Of a stretch of DNA of 64,000 nt, positions 26,909 to 37,009 are shown piece by piece; position 1 is the stretch's first letter; every line of letters starts with the position of its first letter. Origin of the DNA: G963678255 sp963678255 (lineage in GTDB: Bacteria > Cloacimonadota > Cloacimonadia > Cloacimonadales > WRIO01); the NCBI GenBank assembly GCA_963678255.2, contig CAXXTW010000002.1:1302001-1366000 (forward strand), written 5' to 3'. Under the pieces are notes generated by a model, which was not told the DNA's origin, did no database searches, and worked only from the letters and a program-made list of their open reading frames with translations. The translations under genes were made by a program, and so were the position numbers.

Positions 26909-28060
26909 TTAATGTTTTATTATTTTTACCTGGAATGGTTCTTTTATTCCCACTCTTTTAGAAAATGTTTTTAAATACTCTATGGTCGCCACTGAAATTT
27001 CCTGATCCTTTGCCAACAATACTCTACCATGAATGTCTTCAATATTTTGAGCAGTTACCATAAAGGAATCCAATTTATCTACGGTTATTAGTTTTATCAC
27101 ATTATCCATAGTTTTAATGTGATAATCCTCAAGTGATGTCACAAAATTTTCTAAATATATCAGTGGTTTTGATAACATATCTTGTATAGCATTGGATAAT
27201 GAAATTTCTTTAATAAACATCCTGTCCAGATCAACAGATATTTTGATTAATTGTGCACCAAATAGAATAATTTGATTCGTAACTTTTTCATTCTCTTTTA
27301 ACTCGGACAAAGCTTGATTCTGAAATAATATCATCTTGGCAATATTCTGCAATCTAGGGATTTTTTCAATCAATTTCTGACTTACTTGAGGATGTTGCAA
27401 TAATATATCTATTTCCTCATCCGTTAAATTTGCATTGGAGTACTGCTTTAATAACAATTCGGTTGGTATGACAATTGTCCCAATTTGAGACAACATTAAA
27501 GCAATTTCATATTGCCAGGCATTCTCTAATTGCATATTATTAATAATATGCTTACCATAAGTTAAAAGCCTTTGGGTTTTACTAAATGAAACAGGGTTTG
27601 TTAAGCTCAATATATCAAGAAGCACCTTTACTGTGGAATATAATGTCTTCTCTAAGATATCCTTCTCTACTCTTGTTAATTGATACTGTCTTATCCCTGA
27701 ATTTAAACATTGTATTAATTGATCCCCAGCCCATGGTTTTTGCATAAATCGAAAGATACTTCCTTCATTGATGGCTTGTATGGCTGTAGCAATATCTGCA
27801 TTCCCTGTAAGCATCATTCTGGTTGTGTCTGGTGATATTTCCTTTATATTCTTTAACAAAGTCACTCCATCCATTCCTGGCATACGCATATCTACTACTG
27901 CTACAGCAAAAGGACCATTATCATGAATTAACTGTATTGCTTTTTTCCCATTATCTGCAGTTTCGATATGATACAAATTATGCAACTGCCTTTGTATGGC
28001 CATTAGAATATTTGGTTCATCATCTACAAATAATATTTTTTCCTGATATAACATCTTCAC
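26909..28060 (-). CDS. Response regulator with degenerate HD-GYP-type output domain
   Basis: 383 residues. The N-terminal receiver is intact: ILFVDDEPNI, AVVDMRMPGMDG with the phospho-acceptor Asp, MLTGNAD and QKPW. The C-terminal part aligns by eye with RpfG-like HD-GYP domains (ALMLSQIGTIVIPTELL in place of ALLHDIGKIGIP), but the metal-binding His-Asp pair is replaced by Ser-Gln, and no GYP-type motif is evident. It therefore probably does not hydrolyse c-di-GMP and may act by binding. It is the last gene of the signalling operon, 1 nt after the HDOD gene. Confidence 0.82.
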   Translation of the reverse strand: MKMLYQEKILFVDDEPNILMAIQRQLHNLYHIETADNGKKAIQLIHDNGPFAVAVVDMRMPGMDGVTLLKNIKEISPDTTRMMLTGNADIATAIQAINEGSIFRFMQKPWAGDQLIQCLNSGIRQYQLTRVEKDILEKTLYSTVKVLLDILSLTNPVSFSKTQRLLTYGKHIINNMQLENAWQYEIALMLSQIGTIVIPTELLLKQYSNANLTDEEIDILLQHPQVSQKLIEKIPRLQNIAKMILFQNQALSELKENEKVTNQIILFGAQLIKISVDLDRMFIKEISLSNAIQDMLSKPLIYLENFVTSLEDYHIKTMDNVIKLITVDKLDSFMVTAQNIEDIHGRVLLAKDQEISVATIEYLKTFSKRVGIKEPFQVKIIKH

Positions 28061-28061
28061 C

Positions 28062-29285
28062 TCAAAATTCTAATAATTGTATTTCTTCAATCCACTTATT
28101 AATATCTTTACTAAAACCAATAGTTTTTAAGTAATCCATATCAATAATTGGATCTATCAAATTAACAAACTCTCTAAGCTCATGCATTTTATTTTTACTA
28201 ATAAACCTTTGAATATAGTCTGCAATATACAAACAAGTCAATATAGTTACTTTCTTAGATTGGGATTCTTGTGGTCTGTTATGAAATAGTAATGAATGGA
28301 CTATACTGTTAGAAAATCCCCAAATACTGGTTAAATAAGCAATTACATCTGAATGACTAACATGAAACACTTTCTTTTCTATATCTTCCCAATTCCCCTT
28401 TTCTTTCTTAAGCTCTAGAATAATCTCATTATATTGAACAGGAAATTCATTGGCTAAAATCAATTTCCCAGAATCATGTAATAACCCAGATATAAATGCA
28501 GATTGACAATCTTCTTTACTAAAACCAAGCTCATTGGCAACCCATTTAGCTATTTTCGCAGTCGAAATTGAATGTTTCCATAGTTCTCTTAAATGGAAAT
28601 GTAAAAAATTACTGTGATCTACCTGATCAAAAATCTGTATTGTTAAAATCAAATCTCTTAGAGTATCTAAACCTAAAAGATTAATAGCCTGATAAATATC
28701 TATGATCTTTTTCCCCACAGAAAAAAAAGAAGAGTTGATTAACTGAAGTATTTTTGCTGATAATCCAATATCTAACATAATCAAATCACCGATGGATTTC
28801 ATTGAAATATCATCAGATTGCAACATATCCATGATTTTGTGATAAATTGTAGGCAAACAAGGAATTGATCTCATTTGAGTAAATGTCTTTAACATTTCGG
28901 GTTGTTTTAAAGCTTTTCTTACAGAAATAATCTGATATATTGCTTCTATAATATCATCTGTATTGGCTGGTTTTGAAAAATACTGGTGCGCTAATCCAAT
29001 ACTCTGCAAAACTACAGTTTTTTCAGCATGACCTGATAAGATAATTCTGATAGTCTCAGGATAAACTTTATTAACATGATTTAACAAATCTAACCCTGAG
29101 ACCCCTGGCATTCTCATATCAGTGATTATAATATCTACAGGATGTGTTTTCATATACTCTATGGCATTCAATCCGCCTTCTTTGAATGCCAGCTCCCACT
29201 CAGAGCGCTTAGAGTATAGCTTACGCTTTAAGCCCTCTAAAATGTTCTTATCGTCATCTACAAATAAAACGCTAATATTTTTCAT
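28062..29285 (-). CDS. Response regulator with HDOD output domain
   Basis: 407 residues. The receiver has VLFVDDDKNI, IIITDMRMPGVSG, LSGHAEK and SKPA. The HDOD domain begins SIPCLPTIYHKIMDML and continues with DLIMLDIGLSAKILQLINSS, AINLLGLDTLRDLIL and the HD-like motif SGLLHDSGKLIL. HDOD domains in signalling proteins usually act as protein-binding modules in stress or motility circuits rather than as nucleases. The gene overlaps the large kinase gene by 4 nt (ATGA), so the two are likely made together. Confidence 0.88.
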   Translation of the reverse strand: MKNISVLFVDDDKNILEGLKRKLYSKRSEWELAFKEGGLNAIEYMKTHPVDIIITDMRMPGVSGLDLLNHVNKVYPETIRIILSGHAEKTVVLQSIGLAHQYFSKPANTDDIIEAIYQIISVRKALKQPEMLKTFTQMRSIPCLPTIYHKIMDMLQSDDISMKSIGDLIMLDIGLSAKILQLINSSFFSVGKKIIDIYQAINLLGLDTLRDLILTIQIFDQVDHSNFLHFHLRELWKHSISTAKIAKWVANELGFSKEDCQSAFISGLLHDSGKLILANEFPVQYNEIILELKKEKGNWEDIEKKVFHVSHSDVIAYLTSIWGFSNSIVHSLLFHNRPQESQSKKVTILTCLYIADYIQRFISKNKMHELREFVNLIDPIIDMDYLKTIGFSKDINKWIEEIQLLEF

Positions 29286-32200
29286 AAGTGTACCGGTAAT
29301 TTTATTATAAAAGTTGTTCCTTGTCCATAAGTCGATTCAAAATTTATCTCTCCATTATGTTTTTTTACAATCACATTATGGCTGATAGCTAATCCCTGAC
29401 CTGTTCCCTTACCAGGTTCTTTGGTTGTAAAAAAAGGGTTAAATAATTTGGTTTTTATCGAGTCTGGCACCCCTGCTCCTGTATCTGAAATTCGAATTTC
29501 AACAAAATCATCCAGAAGTTTTGTTGAAATAGTAATCTTTCCCTTTTCTTCTGAGTTTTCACCATTCTTTTCTATTATTGCATGAGCAGCATTTATGATA
29601 ATGTTTAAGAATGTCTGATTTAATTCACCAGGATAACAATCAATAAATGGATTTTCAGGATCTAAATCAAACTCGATTTCCGAACAATATTTCCATTCAT
29701 TACGAGCAACTGTCACTGTACTTTCTATCATTTGATTTAAATTTATTGACTTGATATCATCTATTCCTGGATGTGAAAAATCTTTCATTGCTCTTACTAT
29801 TTTAGCAACTCTTTCAACTCCTTCAAGGGATTGATCAATTGCCAAAGGTATTTCTTTGATTAAAAATTCTAAATCTTCCTGTTCTTCTAAGTCTTTTATT
29901 TCTATAACATGACTCTTGCAATGTGGTTCATTCTCTGAGAGTGCGGCAACTTCTCTATACTTCTTTAATATTTTACTAATTGAAGCATAAGCATCTTTTA
30001 AAAAATGAATATTATCATTCACAAACTGTGTTGGTGTATTAATTTCATGGGCTATTCCTGCTGAGAGTTGACCAATTGCTTCCATTTTTTGACTATGTAC
30101 CAACATTTGTTCTAATTGTCTGATCTCAGTTATATCTTCCATAAAACCATCTATCCACTTAAAGTTACCTAAAGAATCATAGATTACGGTAGCATTAAGA
30201 ACAATCCAAATCAAAGAGCCATCCTTTTTCTTAAAAAGAATTTCTTTTTTATTAATACTTCCCTTAATTACAGCTTCTTTTATCACTTCAGTTCTTTCTT
30301 CAGGATTTGCATAAATGTCTCTCTCGTTGATACTGAGTAATTCCTCTATTGTATTAAAACCTAAAATTTTGACCATTGCCATATTGACTTGGAGAAAACG
30401 ACCAATATCTATCCCTGTTGATCGAAAGATCCCTACTGTTAAATTTTGAACCAATGAACGATATTGTTGTTCTTTTTCAATCAGCATCTGTTCTGAACGA
30501 ACAACATCTGTAATATCTGTTCCATTCAGAATAATGAAATCAATGACATCATTTTTCTTAACTATCTTTGATTTCCAGAGTATGATCTTTAGTTTACGAT
30601 CCTTAGTTCGCCACATGAGTTCCAATTCATCCTGATTTATTCCTTTTTTTAGATTATCATAATACTCATTTACAGAAGGAATTTCTTCTGGTATATGGAT
30701 TTTTAATAGATTTTGAAAGGTTCTAATTTCTTCAAATTTATAACCTGATACCTTTTCACAATATTGATTAAACTTTATGATTCTCCCTTGCATATCTATC
30801 ACCATAATCAGCGTAGAAACACTATTTAAAACTTCATTAGTAAAAGTAAAGTTCCTTAAAAGTAAATCTGATGTTTGTTTCCTGTCCCATGCACTACCTA
30901 AGATCTGAGTAAATAATTGCAATAAAGTTTCATCATCTTTATTCCAATATTGCTTGTTTGAAGAATGATCAAAACCAATAAATCCAATAATCCGATCTTT
31001 CACAATGAAAGGTAAACTAATCAATGAAGTAATCGACTGTGCTAAGAGAAGTTCCTTCTCCTTGGAAGCTTCCTCGGGCATGTCTTCAATATTTGAAATT
31101 AATATACTCTTTCCCTGTAAAATTCTTTCATTCCACCAAGGTAAGGATTCAGATGACAAATTCTGTAGTTTATCAATTTTAGGTTCAATCCCCTCATTAC
31201 ACCATTCAAAGATATTTACCATAACTTTTTGATCATCTGTATACTTAAAAATATATGCTCGATCACAATTTGAAGTTAAACCAATATCTTTTAATGAATT
31301 ATTTATATTTAATTTAAAATTTTGCGTTGATAAAAAACGAGATGAGATTGTTGATAAAACCGTCTCATATTTTAATTTCTTCAATATTAATTCTTCTTGA
31401 TATCTTGCTTCAAATAATCTTGAAATCTGATAACATAAAACAGAAATAAAATTCTTCTCTTCTTCTGCAATACCATCAGGATACTTGTTGATATCTGCCC
31501 ATATCTCAATACTTCCAACGATGTCTGTACTTGTTACAATATCTTTGGTAAAATGATATTGCCACTCTTTAAAATCATGTGTTGTATAATAATTGCCATC
31601 CAATGTAATCCGAGCAGAGGTATTTGTTGGGTATTGAAAAGCACTTTGTATTTCATTTACAATGTAAGGTAGAGCTAAATCAAATGAAATGGTTCTGTCA
31701 TTAAAGATGTTATTAATATTATACAATGCTGTTTGTTCTTTTACACGTTCTCTCAATTGTATCGTCTGGTTTTTTAACATGTTAGTCGTTTGAATTTTTT
31801 CTGTGATATCAACAGTGGAAATAAGTACATTTGATAATGGATTAATCACATCTTTTGTTGCATGCCATTTTAATTGTAAAATCTTTTCCTGATTATCATC
31901 AAGTTCTATATGAAGATCTTCTTGACTATAGAATTGTTGGTGAAAAATACTATTAAAAAAATCAATAAAAAAATCAAAATTCTTTCTTGAAAAAAGTGTT
32001 ATGAATTTTTTATCTAAATTCTCCTTATCTTTCCATTTTACCAAATCCAAAGCGGATTGATTGATATCAATGATATGAATTTTCTCTATACATTGATCTA
32101 AATAAGTTGGGTTTAGATAAAAATACTCTTTTATGTCAGTTATTTTTATACTTTTTAGAGTTTTTAAATAAGTAAAAACTTGCTCAAAATTTATTAACCA

Positions 32201-33403
32201 CAAAGCTACTGGTGATTTATCAAACAAATCCTTATATTTCTTCTCATTCTGTTCTAATTTATTCTGAATTTTAATTCTTTGAGTAATCTCTTCTTTAATA
32301 ATAACATAACTATAAATCTGTCCCTTTTCATTTAAAATCGGAGATAGTGCGATTGATTCCCAATAAGGCGTATCATCCTTTTTGTATGAAAGGATTTCAG
32401 ATTTCCATTCTATTCCTTTACTAATTGCTTCTTTTATTAAAACGAGATTTTTACTCTTCTCATCAGTTTTATAAAAATATTCAATAGATTGACCTATAAC
32501 TTCCTGAGTATCATAACCAGTTATTGCTGTAAATCGGGGATTAGTATATTCAATAATTCCCAGTTCATTAGTAATTATTACAGCAACAGGGTAATATTGA
32601 ATGGCCGCTGACAATCGTTCTATCTGATGTTCTGTCTTTTTTTGCTCTGATAAATCCCGTATGACAATAACATATCCGTCTAAAACTTCATCTTTATTAT
32701 AATAACAATTAATATTGATTAAAACTGGCAGTTCTTTACCTTCAGCCTTCTCTAAATATGTATTCATTTCTATGGATTGATTATATCCATAGGGCCATTT
32801 AGTAATAAATTGCAAATTGTTAAACAACTGCTGATACTCTGAATTATCAACATGAATCATATCACAAATATTCTTACCAATTATTAACGATGAATTTTTA
32901 CCTAATATCTTTTCAGCTAAAGGATTTATCATTTTTATTTGAGCTTTCTTATCCGTTACAATTAGACCTTCACCAATACTGTCAAAAGTTGTTAAAACTC
33001 TTTGTTCATTATTTTTTATTATTTTGTCTGTTTGAAACTTATATAATGCCATCTCTATCGAATTTACTAATTCTCTAGGTTTAAAAGGTTTTATTAGAAA
33101 AGCAAAAGGATCTGTCATTTTAGATCTTTCGAATGTAGAATCATCAACTCGACCACTGAGATATATGATAGGGCATTCGAAAGTACTCTTTATCCTTTCT
33201 GCAGTTTCAATCCCATCTAAATAACCAGCCAACTCTATATCCATCAAGATGATATCAGGATTATTCTGTGATATAGCCAATACTGCATCTTCTCCTGTAC
33301 TATAAATACCTGTGATATTGTAAGAAAATTCTTTTAAAAACTCTCGAATGTATGCTTGCATAACAGGATCATCTTCAACCACCATTACTCTTGCTTTTTC
33401 CAT
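29282..33403 (-). CDS. Multi-PAS/GAF hybrid sensor histidine kinase
   Basis: 1373 residues, soluble by appearance (no clear membrane helices). Order: an N-terminal receiver (VMVVEDDPVMQAYI, ILMDIELAG, IKPFKPREL); PAS units beginning near FDSIGEGLIVTDKK, YYPVAVIITNELG and SPVALWLIN; a divergent sensory stretch; a GAF-like domain (AYIFKYTDD... IIGFIGFDHS); two more PAS units (VLIMVIDM-type SVSTLIMVIDMQG and NLTVGIFRST); then HisKA with GIAHEINTPTQF and HATPase_c with DTGAGVPD and GTGQGLAIS. The receiver at the front lets it take phosphate or input from another kinase. It is coupled to HDOD regulators on both sides. The signals are unknown. Confidence 0.93.
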   Translation of the reverse strand: MEKARVMVVEDDPVMQAYIREFLKEFSYNITGIYSTGEDAVLAISQNNPDIILMDIELAGYLDGIETAERIKSTFECPIIYLSGRVDDSTFERSKMTDPFAFLIKPFKPRELVNSIEMALYKFQTDKIIKNNEQRVLTTFDSIGEGLIVTDKKAQIKMINPLAEKILGKNSSLIIGKNICDMIHVDNSEYQQLFNNLQFITKWPYGYNQSIEMNTYLEKAEGKELPVLININCYYNKDEVLDGYVIVIRDLSEQKKTEHQIERLSAAIQYYPVAVIITNELGIIEYTNPRFTAITGYDTQEVIGQSIEYFYKTDEKSKNLVLIKEAISKGIEWKSEILSYKKDDTPYWESIALSPILNEKGQIYSYVIIKEEITQRIKIQNKLEQNEKKYKDLFDKSPVALWLINFEQVFTYLKTLKSIKITDIKEYFYLNPTYLDQCIEKIHIIDINQSALDLVKWKDKENLDKKFITLFSRKNFDFFIDFFNSIFHQQFYSQEDLHIELDDNQEKILQLKWHATKDVINPLSNVLISTVDITEKIQTTNMLKNQTIQLRERVKEQTALYNINNIFNDRTISFDLALPYIVNEIQSAFQYPTNTSARITLDGNYYTTHDFKEWQYHFTKDIVTSTDIVGSIEIWADINKYPDGIAEEEKNFISVLCYQISRLFEARYQEELILKKLKYETVLSTISSRFLSTQNFKLNINNSLKDIGLTSNCDRAYIFKYTDDQKVMVNIFEWCNEGIEPKIDKLQNLSSESLPWWNERILQGKSILISNIEDMPEEASKEKELLLAQSITSLISLPFIVKDRIIGFIGFDHSSNKQYWNKDDETLLQLFTQILGSAWDRKQTSDLLLRNFTFTNEVLNSVSTLIMVIDMQGRIIKFNQYCEKVSGYKFEEIRTFQNLLKIHIPEEIPSVNEYYDNLKKGINQDELELMWRTKDRKLKIILWKSKIVKKNDVIDFIILNGTDITDVVRSEQMLIEKEQQYRSLVQNLTVGIFRSTGIDIGRFLQVNMAMVKILGFNTIEELLSINERDIYANPEERTEVIKEAVIKGSINKKEILFKKKDGSLIWIVLNATVIYDSLGNFKWIDGFMEDITEIRQLEQMLVHSQKMEAIGQLSAGIAHEINTPTQFVNDNIHFLKDAYASISKILKKYREVAALSENEPHCKSHVIEIKDLEEQEDLEFLIKEIPLAIDQSLEGVERVAKIVRAMKDFSHPGIDDIKSINLNQMIESTVTVARNEWKYCSEIEFDLDPENPFIDCYPGELNQTFLNIIINAAHAIIEKNGENSEEKGKITISTKLLDDFVEIRISDTGAGVPDSIKTKLFNPFFTTKEPGKGTGQGLAISHNVIVKKHNGEINFESTYGQGTTFIIKLPVHL

Positions 33404-33419
33404 TGATTATTAACCCTTT

Positions 33420-34631
33420 TTATTTATCTTCAATATTGGTTCTAAAATAAGATTCAATAAATGCTTCTGTTTGTCCATCAATATTTAAGGAAGATACATA
33501 TTCCAAATCCATATGTTGCTGATAATCTTCAATCGTTTCTGTGTTATCACTACTTATAAAGGCTTCTGCAAAATGAACAAATGTAACAGCGGATAACTCA
33601 TTATTCTTCATACGATGAGGATAATGATGATATAAAACAGCATTTACAACTCTTGGAGGGAATCCCCATAGATTTAACAAATATGCTCCTATCTCTGCGT
33701 GGGTTGTGCCTAATAATTCTTCTTCTGCCAGCCATAAAGTACATTTTTTCTCATTGGAAAACTTAATCAAATCATCCCAATAATCTGTCTTTGTTAACAA
33801 AATAAGCTTACCTATATCATGCAATAATCCAGCAGTGAAGCTGTCATCATGAGACTCTTGATTCATATTAAAGAATCTTGATATGTTACGAGCTGTCTCT
33901 CCAACCTTTAAACAATGACTTTCTAATTGTTTTATTGTACGATATCGACTGGCACTGGCAACATCAAAATTAAAGACCTGAAGATATAAAACTATTGCTC
34001 TGATAACATTCAAGCCTAAGAATACAACAGCTTGCTGAGGAGTATTAATTCTGCCTATATGGGCAAAGATTGACATATTTGATACTTGAAGAACTTTTGC
34101 TGACAAAGATATATCCGTAGCTATCAAGTCACCGACTCTCTTTAATGAAATATCTGGTGTCTGAAGCATATGAAGAAGCTCAATATAATAACTTTGCATG
34201 ATTGGAAGCTCATCAAAAGAATGTATTATTTTTCTTAAAGAATCATTCTTTAAAATATTTCTCATTTGCTCTGCTCGTACCAAAGTATCAACCATCATAT
34301 TCGATAAATTCTTTTTTTCTAATATTAGATGTACCAAATCATTTGTTAATACAACTAACTCTTTATTCCATTCTTCTGCAATTAATAACCTGACTAAATG
34401 TGGATGCTCAAACTTTAATTGCTTTAAAACCTCTAAATGATTTACCTCAGTAAGGGCCATATCAATAGCTACAATATCAATAACATTATCTTCTAATATT
34501 TGATTCATGCGATCTGGATGATAACATTCAATCACGGTTGTTAACAGATGAATTTTCTTCAATTCTTCCTGCATATTATAAACAAGGTCTTTTCGATTGC
34601 ATACCATCAATATTTTCAGAGGATTTTTCAT
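33420..34631 (-). CDS. HDOD regulator with degenerate receiver-like domain
   Basis: 403 residues. The N-terminal region has the receiver fold pattern (LKILMVCNRKDLV, DIVAIDMALTEVN) but lacks the paired acidic residues that hold magnesium, so phosphorylation is doubtful. The HDOD domain is well kept: ELPIMQSYYIELLHML, DLIATDISLSAKVLQVSNMS, VFLGLNVIRAIVL and AGLLHDIGKLIL. It resembles the HDOD gene two genes downstream, suggesting duplication. It is the first gene of the operon, 16 nt before the kinase, behind a good promoter. Confidence 0.87.
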   Translation of the reverse strand: MKNPLKILMVCNRKDLVYNMQEELKKIHLLTTVIECYHPDRMNQILEDNVIDIVAIDMALTEVNHLEVLKQLKFEHPHLVRLLIAEEWNKELVVLTNDLVHLILEKKNLSNMMVDTLVRAEQMRNILKNDSLRKIIHSFDELPIMQSYYIELLHMLQTPDISLKRVGDLIATDISLSAKVLQVSNMSIFAHIGRINTPQQAVVFLGLNVIRAIVLYLQVFNFDVASASRYRTIKQLESHCLKVGETARNISRFFNMNQESHDDSFTAGLLHDIGKLILLTKTDYWDDLIKFSNEKKCTLWLAEEELLGTTHAEIGAYLLNLWGFPPRVVNAVLYHHYPHRMKNNELSAVTFVHFAEAFISSDNTETIEDYQQHMDLEYVSSLNIDGQTEAFIESYFRTNIEDK

Positions 34632-34671
34632 TTTCTCCGTCCTTCCGATCTTCTCTTTCTCTCATTAATAT

Positions 34672-34701
34672 ATTCTAAACTTATAATCACCAGATTGTCA
34701 A
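34672..34701 (-). promoter_or_regulatory. Promoter of the HDOD/kinase signalling operon
   Basis: On the minus strand a perfect TTGACA (34696-34701) is followed after 18 bp by TAGAAT (34672-34677), 5 of 6 to consensus. Transcription would begin about 30 bp before the first ATG, leaving room for the GGACGGAG ribosome-binding site. Confidence 0.65.
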
Positions 34702-35225
34702 TAAAAAACTTTAATATTGAAAATCAATAGCTTAATTTTTATCTGAGTTTTTTGAAAATATTCCATCTATATTCTCATTTCTTTATTAAATTGATTATAT
34801 CATAAAAGTCAATATAAATATCTATTTTCTTTAATTTTTTTAATTATTTCGTTTCTCGTTTCTACTTTTAAATTTATACTAACCTGACCAAACACCTTTT
34901 TATTTCTTATTAAACTTATATAAAGTGAAGTTACTTGTAGATTATTGCTTGATTTGATATTAAAATATTATTTAGACCTAATCATCCTTTTCCCTTTTTA
35001 ATAACTATGAATAACGCTGAATTTTTCATATTCGATTCGTTTTCAATTTACAGTTTCTTCTTAATTAAATTTAAAATATTATAACTGATTCAACAAAAAC
35101 AATAACTTCACTTAAGAATAGGTAGGATAACAATTATCCTACCAATTAAACTTTATAATTATATCTCTAGAATTCTGGTTATGTTCTGGCTAAAATGAAA
35201 AAACTCCAATTTAATAAATTATCAA
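34702..35225. other. AT-rich intergenic region
   Basis: No open frame with coding character and no RNA gene seen. The only structure is a perfect inverted repeat, GGTAGGATAA-CAA-TTATCCTACC at 35121-35143. It lies 80 bp after the stop of the DUF2807-like gene and may be its terminator, although no T-run follows. Confidence 0.5.
35121..35143 (-). terminator. Perfect 10-bp inverted repeat downstream of the DUF2807-like gene
   Basis: GGTAGGATAA and TTATCCTACC with a 3-nt loop. Location suggests a 3' hairpin for the minus-strand gene; the missing U-tract argues against efficient intrinsic termination. Confidence 0.4.
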
Positions 35226-35855
35226 TCATAGTTTATCAATTTTTCTGATCATTTCTGAAAGTATCGGCAATAAACCAACACTGTTATTTTTTACATTAAT
35301 AACATTAGCCTTTAAGTGATCTTCATCTAACAATCCAAACCCATTAAAATCAATATCTACCTGATCTGCTTTCCCTTTTAACACCAGTAAACTTACTCCA
35401 CTTGAAGTCCCGCTGATATTCTTAAAATTTATCTCCTGTAAATCTAATGAAGTTACACCATTAAGGTTTAATATGAGATTTTCTCCAACAATAGGATTTT
35501 TAGCAATAAAGGTTAAAATCCCGTTTGATTGAATTCTGCTAAGATTAGGCAAAGTAATTGTTATCTCTTGTTTTTTAGCCTTTGATTTTTGTGTAATAAT
35601 TAATAACTGGTTTTCCTGATCCATTTCAATAGTCTCTGTTGGATCTCCCTTAAAAAATAATCCTGAATTTGATCCCTGAATAAATTCAATTTTAAAATTA
35701 CCTTCAAGTTTTAATTCATTAATTATCTCAAACTGAAGGTATTTTTTTTCTTCTGAAATAGGATTTTTATTAATTTCCATTTTTACAGCTAATAATTGGG
35801 TTGAAAACAACATCCCCAATATCAATAAATTTGTGACTAATCTTCTGCTTTTCAT
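35226..35855 (-). CDS. Exported DUF2807-like (GIN domain) protein
   Basis: About 209 residues. A signal peptide (MKSRRLVTNLLILGMLFSTQLLA) is followed by repetitive beta-strands typical of DUF2807/GIN proteins: LEGNFKIEFIQGS, ITITLPNLSRIQSNG, NLILNLNGVTSLDLQEI, VDIDFNGFGLL. I chose the ATG at 35853-35855 because it has GGAG nearby and starts the signal peptide; an in-frame ATG 57 bases earlier would overlap the upstream gene and precede the signal peptide with charged residues. Function unknown; such proteins are predicted periplasmic or surface adhesin-like heads. Confidence 0.75.
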   Translation of the reverse strand: MKSRRLVTNLLILGMLFSTQLLAVKMEINKNPISEEKKYLQFEIINELKLEGNFKIEFIQGSNSGLFFKGDPTETIEMDQENQLLIITQKSKAKKQEITITLPNLSRIQSNGILTFIAKNPIVGENLILNLNGVTSLDLQEINFKNISGTSSGVSLLVLKGKADQVDIDFNGFGLLDEDHLKANVINVKNNSVGLLPILSEMIRKIDKL

Positions 35856-35880
35856 AATAATCTCCTTCTCAACGTATTTT

Positions 35881-36753
35881 TTATTGTATATTATGTTCAC
35901 TTTGATTTTCAAGCTTTAGTTGAAGATGCATAAAACCTTTCACAGGATTAAAAAACTTCTCAGTGAATTGTTTAATCTTTTCCAAAATACTTTCTTTACT
36001 TTCTTCTTCTTCAATAATTTGCATTAGAGCTCTAAAAGAAAACTCATGGAGCATCCCATTAAAAACCCAAGGTGAAATGTATGTGTTTCCACACCAAATG
36101 GCGTGAATAAGCTCTCCAGTGTATTGATTGAGTAAAGAGATCAGAAATTGTTCTCCATCGACACTGACACATAACCAATGAGCATACCACTCAATATCTT
36201 TGGAAGTTAGACTTTTTAGTTGAATATGTGTATAAGACGTATCCTCTTGTTTTTCTGGTGTCTCAACCAATATTTTTATACCCGATTCAGCTTTTTCATT
36301 TAACCATTCTTCAATAATTCTCAAAGGTTTCTCATCTGTATCAACCAATATTATTTTCTCTGCTTCACTAATCATTGATTGTATTTTACTATATAATTGC
36401 TCTTTTTTAGTTATACGTATGATAAAATCTTGTTCAGAGTTCTGTGAAATATCTCTAAAAGAATTTATAATTTCTTCTTTTTGTTTTTTAAATTCTAGTT
36501 CTTGATTTTTCATAAATTCTTCAATACTTACTGGAATATATTCTCCATGCTGGGTTCCTTCCAACCTCATAATAGCTTGTTTATTCTCAAGTGATTTTAA
36601 AGCCTGATATATACTTGATTTTGATTTTCCGATTGTAATAGATAATTTATATCCTGTTTGGGGATTATTTTTTATCAAATTAGTATATACATCGGCTTCA
36701 ATGAGAGTAAACCCCAACTTCTCAATTAGATAATATTGAGCTTTATTTTCCAT
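35881..36753 (-). CDS. TrmB-family transcriptional regulator
   Basis: 290 residues. An N-terminal winged helix of the TrmB type (LIEKLGFTLIEADVYTNLI, SKSSIYQALKSLENKQAIMRLEG) is followed by a coiled-coil (EEFMKNQELEFKKQKEEII) and a C-terminal domain with PLD-like features (KIILVDTDEKPLRIIEEWL) that may bind a ligand. TrmB proteins are best known in archaea but are found widely in anaerobes. It lies 25 bp upstream of the DUF2807-like gene and probably controls it, sugar or envelope signals being a guess. Confidence 0.82.
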   Translation of the reverse strand: MENKAQYYLIEKLGFTLIEADVYTNLIKNNPQTGYKLSITIGKSKSSIYQALKSLENKQAIMRLEGTQHGEYIPVSIEEFMKNQELEFKKQKEEIINSFRDISQNSEQDFIIRITKKEQLYSKIQSMISEAEKIILVDTDEKPLRIIEEWLNEKAESGIKILVETPEKQEDTSYTHIQLKSLTSKDIEWYAHWLCVSVDGEQFLISLLNQYTGELIHAIWCGNTYISPWVFNGMLHEFSFRALMQIIEEEESKESILEKIKQFTEKFFNPVKGFMHLQLKLENQSEHNIQ

Positions 36754-37009
36754 AACCTTCCTTTCTCTTAGTATTCTTTTTTTGGAACACTGTCCTTACT
36801 TAAAGATTTCTTGTCAATCTTTTTCTTAAATGACGTTATAAATTAAGCAGAATAGACTAAAAGTGAAATAGAGTAATTATTTTAAATAAAAGAAACTATC
36901 AGGTTTCTATTGGATTAACAACATATTATCGTTTAGAGTTAAAAAGAGAATACTCTTACGAATTTAGCCAGAATTTAAAAAACATCATCATTATGAATTG
37001 ATAAATCAA

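Noticed and set aside
30100..30400. Possible antisense genes opposite the kinase and other large genes
   Set aside because: Short frames without start signals or protein-like composition; typical shadows in AT-rich DNA.
35226..35912. Longer start of the DUF2807-like gene at 35912
   Set aside because: It would overlap the TrmB gene end and put charged residues before the signal peptide; the ATG at 35855 has a proper ribosome-binding site.
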